Source: Hyperoplus lanceolatus
Taxonomy: Eukaryota; Chordata; Actinopteri; Uranoscopiformes; Ammodytidae
Direction: 5' to 3'
Assembly (NCBI GenBank): GCA_026929865.2
Contig: CM049402.1
Span: 7,249,001-7,313,000 of the forward strand
DNA length: 64,000 nt
Within the stretch, counting starts at the first letter, position 1, and every line of letters starts with the position of its first letter. A program made the translations under genes and the position numbers. Positions 57,656-64,000 of the stretch are shown in pieces. The notes below the pieces were generated by a model. The model searched no databases and was not told the origin of the DNA. It worked only from the letters and a program-made list of their open reading frames with translations.

Positions 57656-58276
57656 TTAAAGAGGACCTATTATGCTACTTTTCTGGTCTTAATTTCTTGT
57701 TTTACACTGCTATAGAGCAACCTGACACGAATCACATCACAAAAAACTATGTGGATTTTCGGGAAGCTCTTTCTCTTATTTTGGCGATCCAGCACATCCT
57801 GTCAACACTTGAGTGTGTGTGCTTCGGCTCCCTCCGCCTGTGCTTCGGCCATCTCCGCTCCCCTCCCCCCCTCCTGCAAACCCCACTCCGTTGTGATTGG
57901 TTACCTTCCTTCCGGAACACTTTCAGTGGCGGGAAGCGCGAGCATGGACCTATAAGGGCGCGAGGCAGACGCGAGGCAGACGCGAACAGGGAAGTGACAG
58001 CATTACCATACATGGAAACATCCGCGTGGAGACGTCACAAAGTTTTATGCGACGTCACAAATTATGAAAGGGTAGACCGCTTTGAACACGTGACTTCTCG
58101 ACTGGCTAGAATAGTGTTTAGTGCTCGGCACAGACACCCCAGACGGTCAGCAGGGAATATGTCGAAATGCATGTAAGTCATTATTTGATAATTTAGTATG
58201 GTTAAGCATGACTATGAATCATCATAACAACGTTTATAGGTCATAAAAGTCAAAAAGCATCATAGGTCCTCTTTAA
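57656..58276 (+). mobile_element. TTAA-flanked MITE, copy 2
   Basis: TTAA at both ends. The termini TTAAAGAGGACCTATTATGC and TTAAAGAGGACCTATGATGC (read inward) are inverted repeats of about 20 bp with one mismatch. It is homologous in inverse orientation to 13717-14359. It lies 173 bp upstream of exon 5. The 159-codon ORF across it is not a gene. Confidence 0.88.
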
Positions 58277-60493
58277 GGAGGAGCTAGATAATGAGACAGA
58301 AACAGGGACAACGTTATGGAACATCTCCTTGAATATTCCGCTCTTCACTTTGAAGTCATTCATGTCGCGGGGAGGATACGAGTCGGCGGCGGCAACTGTT
58401 GGACAGAAGGTGGAGGATGATTTCAAAAGGAATGTACAGTGAGACGGTTAAGATGTAGATCTCACTCTCGCTTTGAAAATATCACACCGTTGGAGCACAA
58501 CAGCATGTTTCAACCCACGCAGCCCCGACTGAAAATAGTAAGTGGTGTTCTAAGCCATATCCATCACCGTAGCGCAAACCATATGCTGCCTTGTGTTCTT
58601 GATTTACATCTTCCTTTTGTTCCATGCCCACACATAAATCCAACAGTCAAACAGTTTTTTAACACATAACGTTGCAGACATGGTTTTTTAACTGGACTGT
58701 TATTTATGAGCTAGCTGTGGCTGTGGATGGACTTCTGAGCGACTGCCATGCAGAAACCCGTCAACCATATCTCAGTTTTTCATCTGCTTTCTACAAACAC
58801 GGGCGACACACAGTTTACAGCAAAATCAGCATGTTTGCACATGTTCTGGCCCTGGCTCCGGCCCCGAAAACAAGCCGTCAGATCATCATCTGTTTGTGTG
58901 TGTGTGTGTGCGTGTTAGGCCAGTGGGGACGCTGGATATTTATTACTGTGGATCGTTTACGACATTCCCACTGAGTGGGAGAGACTAACGAAAGGCTAAA
59001 GTGTTCATTCAGCTTCACATCTCAGGTTGCGTAAAAAATATTTGAAGGACGATTTCAGATTCAACTAGAATTACAGTTTTTGACTCAACTATTCTTGTGA
59101 ACTTAAACTGACCTGGGTGCACCTGTGTTCAGAAGCACCAAACAAATTTGACAATCATCCGTGCTTGGACTGGGCACCCTCCCAAATGAAATAAACTTCT
59201 CTACCTCTTACGTGAAAGTCTGAAGATTGTCCATGACAGGGTAGAGAGAGGTTGCTGTCTTTTTTTTGGCAAAAGGGAGCGCACCACACAAATGCTTTCA
59301 CTGGCGCTATCAAAATGCCTGGTTGAGTCAGCGTTCTCTGAGTAGCTTTTCCCCATCGTTAAGGCTTTGCACTTCCAACGCTGCTGGATGTCACACAGAG
59401 GGGAACAAACCAAGAAAGTGAAAAAGAAACAAAGAAGAATGGAGTTGATTTATAATGGGAGAAACAGCGGGTAGCTAATACTGTAGCTTTTTAGAATCCG
59501 TCATGATGTCTAATGAGGAGGTGACAGAAAGCTCCATGCAAAGAAATCTCTGCCGCACTCTTTACTGCAGTCGTATCAGAGCTAGATGGATCACAGCTCT
59601 ACTCCCACTGCAAATTTTCTGACTCTCACACTTTTAAGCCCCTGCTGCATTTTCATGGACCAACCCCACGGCACCACTCACTCCTTCACTGTGTGCTAAC
59701 CTTGAACCTGGCCCGTAAGCCTTCCCCTCACAGCTGCCCTGGAGCAGAGCAGAAAAAGGCCCCTCTCCCCTTCCCACCCTCCCCCCTCACTGCCTGCAGC
59801 CCACAGCTCACAGCCAGCCTGGCAACGGCTACAAGCGCCAACCTTGGGATGAGGCGCAGCCAGACACTGATGACACAGAGATACACAGAAGCTCCGGCCA
59901 GATCATACCAACCTCTGCCCCTCAACCTCTTTAATTAGACAGACGGCAAAAGACTAGACTCCAGTTGAGATGGGCAGATTTCACTGTGGCACGTTGTGAT
60001 GCACTGTTGATGACTGGCCAGTCCCTTTAAGATCAAATGCTCATGATACTTTCTTATATATATAGCCGTATTCTTAACAGTCCAACACTATTTTAGCAAT
60101 CACATATGTTTATCGGAATTATTGAAGTTACCGTGCCGATAAGGTATAGGCCTTTGAAAGCCTAGTTTATGGGAAATACCCTTATTTACTTGGTTTTTAA
60201 AGGTGAGACGTGAACCTTGGGGCTAAAGTCATGTCAATAGAGCTGGTGCTGGGATGTGAGAAGCTTAGCTTAGCATAAACACCGAAAACAGCTGGCCAAG
60301 TTCATAAGTTCTTAAGTTCACAGTTGTTATCATTTAAACGGCGCACACACACACACACACACCAATATGTTAACATCAACGAAGGTAAGGTAAAAAAAAA
60401 AGCTGATGGCTGAAACGTTTAATTGTTTATAGACAATAATATGAAACATAAATATAGTATATCAATTTAAGCACAAATGCAATGTAGTCTGAC

Positions 60494-62307
60494 CAGGGGC
60501 GCCGCCAGAGATTTTGGGTCCCATGAAAAGATATCACTCTGGGCCCCCAACCAGGCCACGCCAAGCAAATGCAATGTTCTGTAACGGAACGTCCAGAACC
60601 CAACAGACCCATTGAAGCTTAAGATACCTAAACTACCTATAACTCTATTCATTTAGGCGAGATACCTAAACTACCTATAACTCTATTCATACAGGCGTGC
60701 ACCTATGTTGAAGTCCAATACTAAAGGCCTACAATACACTGACACTGAGCTGTTAAAATACAACACTGTGCAAATGTTCAACATTCTGCAGACAATTCTC
60801 TATATGATGCAAGGCTAATATTCTGGAAAACAAATCTGCTACAGGCCATCTCTTATGGTGAAAATCACATTTTATTTTTTCAATTCTCAAATGAAAAAAA
60901 TCTCAACATCAATTGTGGTGTCAATGTACGTAATATAACTCTTTAAATTAACAAATTGCGTCATCTACATGACTATCAAAAAGACATACTGTCGCCCTTT
61001 AATTCATCTATCTTTCTTTCTTTCCTCTCTTTTCGCTTTTGATATACTGACTTTTGTCGTTGAGACATGATTCAATCATCCCCCGTTAATCACTCTCGAT
61101 AGTGGCACGGGATGCAGATAGGGTTGCCACCTTGGATTTAGGAAAGAAAGGGACACTTGATGTTTGGGGCAGAAGGCTCGGCCATTATTAGGCTACCAGT
61201 TCAGTGTAATGACCTATAATAACCATAAACACCTACAGGAGACTGAGGTGGGAACCCTGGACCTTGTAATGCAACCTTTTAAAGTAAAATTCATCAATCT
61301 GGTGCACTTTGAGAAGAAAATTGCATGCAACCAGTCCCAGGGGCTCAGGGGGGCCCTATGCCAGAAATACTGATAATAACTTTAAATGTCGCATTGTCAA
61401 AGAGCTCAGTCATTCATGTCAATAACCGGGTCTAAAAAAAGGAATCGCCTAAAATAAGGAAATAAATCATCATGGCCCCTCAACTAGTAGGTTAAAAATA
61501 GAAAAGCAAGTGCAAAACAAAAGCATTACGTATTGGCTCTGTCTTAGGGGCTTCATGAGGGGCCTTGAAGGCCCCCTCACACATGCAGTAATAAGCTTTC
61601 TATGTGTGAATTATTTACTGTTCATAAAAAAGTAGCTATCCACCCTCTGGGCCCATTATCTCATAATCCGTCTATGAACCAAATGGTTTCCACAATATTT
61701 TTTTTTTATTTTCGCAGGGAGCAAGCATTATTTATTTAAAAAAAAAAAAAAAAAAAAGGGGGCCCCCCACACTGGGTCTTGAACTTGAAACGGGCCCCGA
61801 GATCGTTGAGACCGCCCCTGCCCGCTTGTCGTGCCCGGCCCGCTCGCCTCTCCATTGAGAATTAGTTGCCGCAACAAACGCCTCGGCCCGTGTGAAACGG
61901 CCTTAACTACTGAACGAAGGAAATCAAATGAGATTTTGGCATTCCCCCCCCCCAAAAAAAAAAAAACTGGACAAATTGTGCTAGTGAAAAAAAAGAGAAC
62001 AATTCTGGAAAAACGGGACGGGTGGCAACACTATGCGGAGCTGTTTGAAAAGCGGACCAAACCATTACTTCTAAATACAGGGGGGTGTACAGAGTTTTGA
62101 AATTGTTACTTTTTGCCAGAAAACTTTTAAATTAACCATTAATTGTATTTGTTTCACGTTAGATACAATGTTTTATTAATGGAGAGTATTGATTAAAGAT
62201 TAAGTATTGATTTTTTTTTAAATCCTTAAGTTCTAATATTTTTGGGCCCCTGCCAGTCACGGGCCCTTAGAATCGTCCTAACTTTTCAAACCATTACGGC
62301 GCCCCTG
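60494..62307. mobile_element. 1.8-kb hAT-type element with perfect 8-bp target duplication
   Basis: The ends CAGGGGCGCCG and CGGCGCCCCTG are inverted repeats. AGTCTGAC flanks both sides (60486-60493 and 62308-62315). Interior motifs include GGGCCCC repeats. A second pair of inverted termini (GGGTTGCCACC near 61120 and GGTGGCAACAC near 62020) suggests a nested element. No transposase frame survives. Confidence 0.9.
61120..62031. mobile_element. Possible nested element inside the hAT
   Basis: GGGTTGCCACC at 61120-61130 and GGTGGCAACAC at about 62021-62031 are inverted. An internal poly-A run (61737-61757) and a GGGCCCC-rich patch near 61550-61580 suggest more layers. Target duplication is unclear. 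Confidence 0.4.
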
Positions 62308-64000
62308 AGTCTGACTGACAGATTATGAATAGTAAGACCAAAGCAAATCGTCCCCAACAGTAGCTTGGCTGTTTGTTAGAGATAGGGTGCCGCCCACTGA
62401 TGACGGTCTGACCAATCAGTGGTTTGCAGTGTTTCATTTAACGGTCTAGTACCTGGTCCCTGGAACTTCAATAGAGTAGGGGCCAAACAAGCATGTACCA
62501 GGTGCCTAGGACATTTACATGGTGGAAGGGAGGTTAGAGTAGAGCCAGTACCATGTAGTGGAAAAGTGCTATTAGTTAAGCATTTAAAGGCTACTGAAAG
62601 TAGGGAATAGGGAACAGCTGCTAGACAATCTCAATAGTTAAAGAAAATCTAACTACCAACAATGTAAGTTGATGGAAACAGTTACAGTGACACAGTGTTC
62701 ATTAGCAAGCTTTAGAGGTATTTAGTTTGACTGTGGATCGAGATAAGTTAGCTGCCCCCTCCCCTCCCCCCCGTGCTGCCTGTCTTCATGCTGTGCTAAG
62801 CTAATCACACAAGAGTGATAATAATATCTCATTCCTGAATAGAGGGTGGCTTAATGAGGATTTCCCAAAATTTTTAAATATTCATAACTTCTGCTATACT
62901 CTCTTTTGGCCTTCAGCTTCACCAAAAAGCACAGACCCAGGTGATTGTGCATCATTATCTTTTCAAAAAATTATTACGACACCTTGGATTTACAGCGGCT
63001 GCTATTTTCGTCTCCCCCTCCCGTTCTCCTTGAATTGATCTCTGCTGCTGTTATTCTCCTTTAGAGCACACATACCATACTAACACAAGCCCTCCGTAAC
63101 CAATTACTTCTGTTTGCCAGTGACACTACAGAGGGGAAAAATAAGGGGTTTAGTGTGCTACTGTGATCCAGCTTTTTTTTATACAGCGCAACCTTCCAGC
63201 ACATTGATCCACTCACTAACTTGCTCCACCAGCTTTTTTTTAAAAAAAATTTCTACTGCTTATAAGGAGTGCCAGCCATTCTTTTTTTGGTTGCTTTCAG
63301 CCTGGAGTTTTCTTTTAAGCCTTATGAGGACGGACAACCAGGATGACCTTGGCTTCACCCTCCATCCAGACAAGCCGTGCCTCCCCCTGCCAGAAACCAG
63401 AGAGCCCTAAATGTAAGACCACAGCTCCACATTTTACTCTAAACGCCAGCCCATTTTCCTGCCTGACCTTTTCCCACTGCAGAACTCGCCACAGCACAAG
63501 ATAGAAGCAGCCTGGAAATCAGAGCTATCCCGGAGTGTTAAAATAGCATTCACTGAGGCATATAAAAGACTAGTAAATGGATGCAGACACATTTAGCCTC
63601 CCACTGAACTGATGAAAAGTCAAGGATCGCATGTGCAGGGGGATTCCATTAGCATTAGGCGTGAATTATAATTTCATGTGCAACTAATTGGTTGATAATT
63701 TTTTGGGAAAAATGGTTGCAGAAGCTGTTCTGTATAAAATAAAACACATTTCAAATTAAAGGGTTCACTAAGCAGTTTCAAGATGGATTTTTTTTTATTT
63801 GCAGCGCCTGTAGTTAGTTTACAAAACACGTTTTCTCATGTCATTCTTAATATTGAATAATTCTATCATCATGAATCAAAACAACATTATTTTGTTAACA
63901 AAACTGTGGGCCTGGCTGCTGTAAACAACAACAGTGAAGTAATAGCTTTTTTTTAAATGAATCCATATCTATAAAAGCCAGATGTACTGCATTTCATTGT

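Larger units (their letters stand above)
57484..64000 (-). other. gria3 upstream intron (partial), no further exon found
   Basis: It contains two clear transposons (57656-58276 and 60494-62307) and unique DNA. I searched the minus strand for the expected exon 4 protein (a segment like MDRRQEKRYLIDCEVERIN) and did not find it, so exons 1-4 should lie beyond the window. Confidence 0.7.

Noticed and set aside
57697-58176. 159-codon plus-strand ORF
   Set aside because: It lies entirely within a TTAA-flanked MITE whose inverted copy at 13717-14359 gives similar pieces on the other strand. It has no transposase signature.
57484-64000. gria3 exon 4 or earlier exons in the last part of the window
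   Set aside because: No minus-strand frame resembles the expected amino-terminal domain segments; 58300-58398 looks exon-like but does not match.

Overview
The window looks like ray-finned (probably percomorph) fish genomic DNA. It has short introns with GT-AG junctions, very many CA/GT, TA and CT microsatellites, dense small DNA transposons with clean terminal inverted repeats, a tRNA-derived SINE and fragments of L2/Rex-type LINEs. There are no prokaryotic features. The fish assignment rests on repeat style and gene divergence, not on a database comparison.

The one gene that can be firmly recognised is an AMPA-type glutamate receptor subunit on the minus strand, best called gria3 (GluA3). 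Eleven constitutive or C-terminal coding exons plus a pair of alternative flip/flop exons run from 57483 down to the TAG stop at 27091. Joining them with one flip or flop exon keeps a single open frame of 660 codons. It covers the end of the amino-terminal domain, the S1 and S2 ligand-binding lobes, the pore (M1 to M4) and a short C-terminal tail ending in a PDZ ligand. The first exons (signal peptide and about the first 230 residues) are not visible and should lie beyond 64000. A 3' UTR of about 2.8 kb probably extends from 27090 to about 24275.

The last bases of the exon before the flop exon, together with the start of its intron, form an almost perfect 31-position hairpin (33299-33366). 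It matches the known ADAR R/G editing substrate, including an A-C mismatch at the edited adenosine. The Q/R site is plain CAG (Gln) in the genome.

Region by region: 1-24270 is intergenic DNA downstream of gria3, with microsatellites, several DNA transposons and a three-level nested transposon at 21890-23529. 24275-27090 is the probable 3' UTR. 27091-33607 holds the C-terminal, flip, flop and S2 exons. 33608-44604 is the largest fully visible intron (11 kb), with a SINE, a 2-kb TTA-flanked element and some possible conserved non-coding stretches. 44605-57483 holds the remaining exons at short spacing. 57484-64000 is part of the next intron, with a TTAA element and a 1.8-kb hAT element carrying a perfect 8-bp target duplication.

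I found no new enzymatic or defence system. The most interesting items are the editing hairpin, the flip/flop architecture, the nested transposons and two related small elements with 9-bp target duplications.
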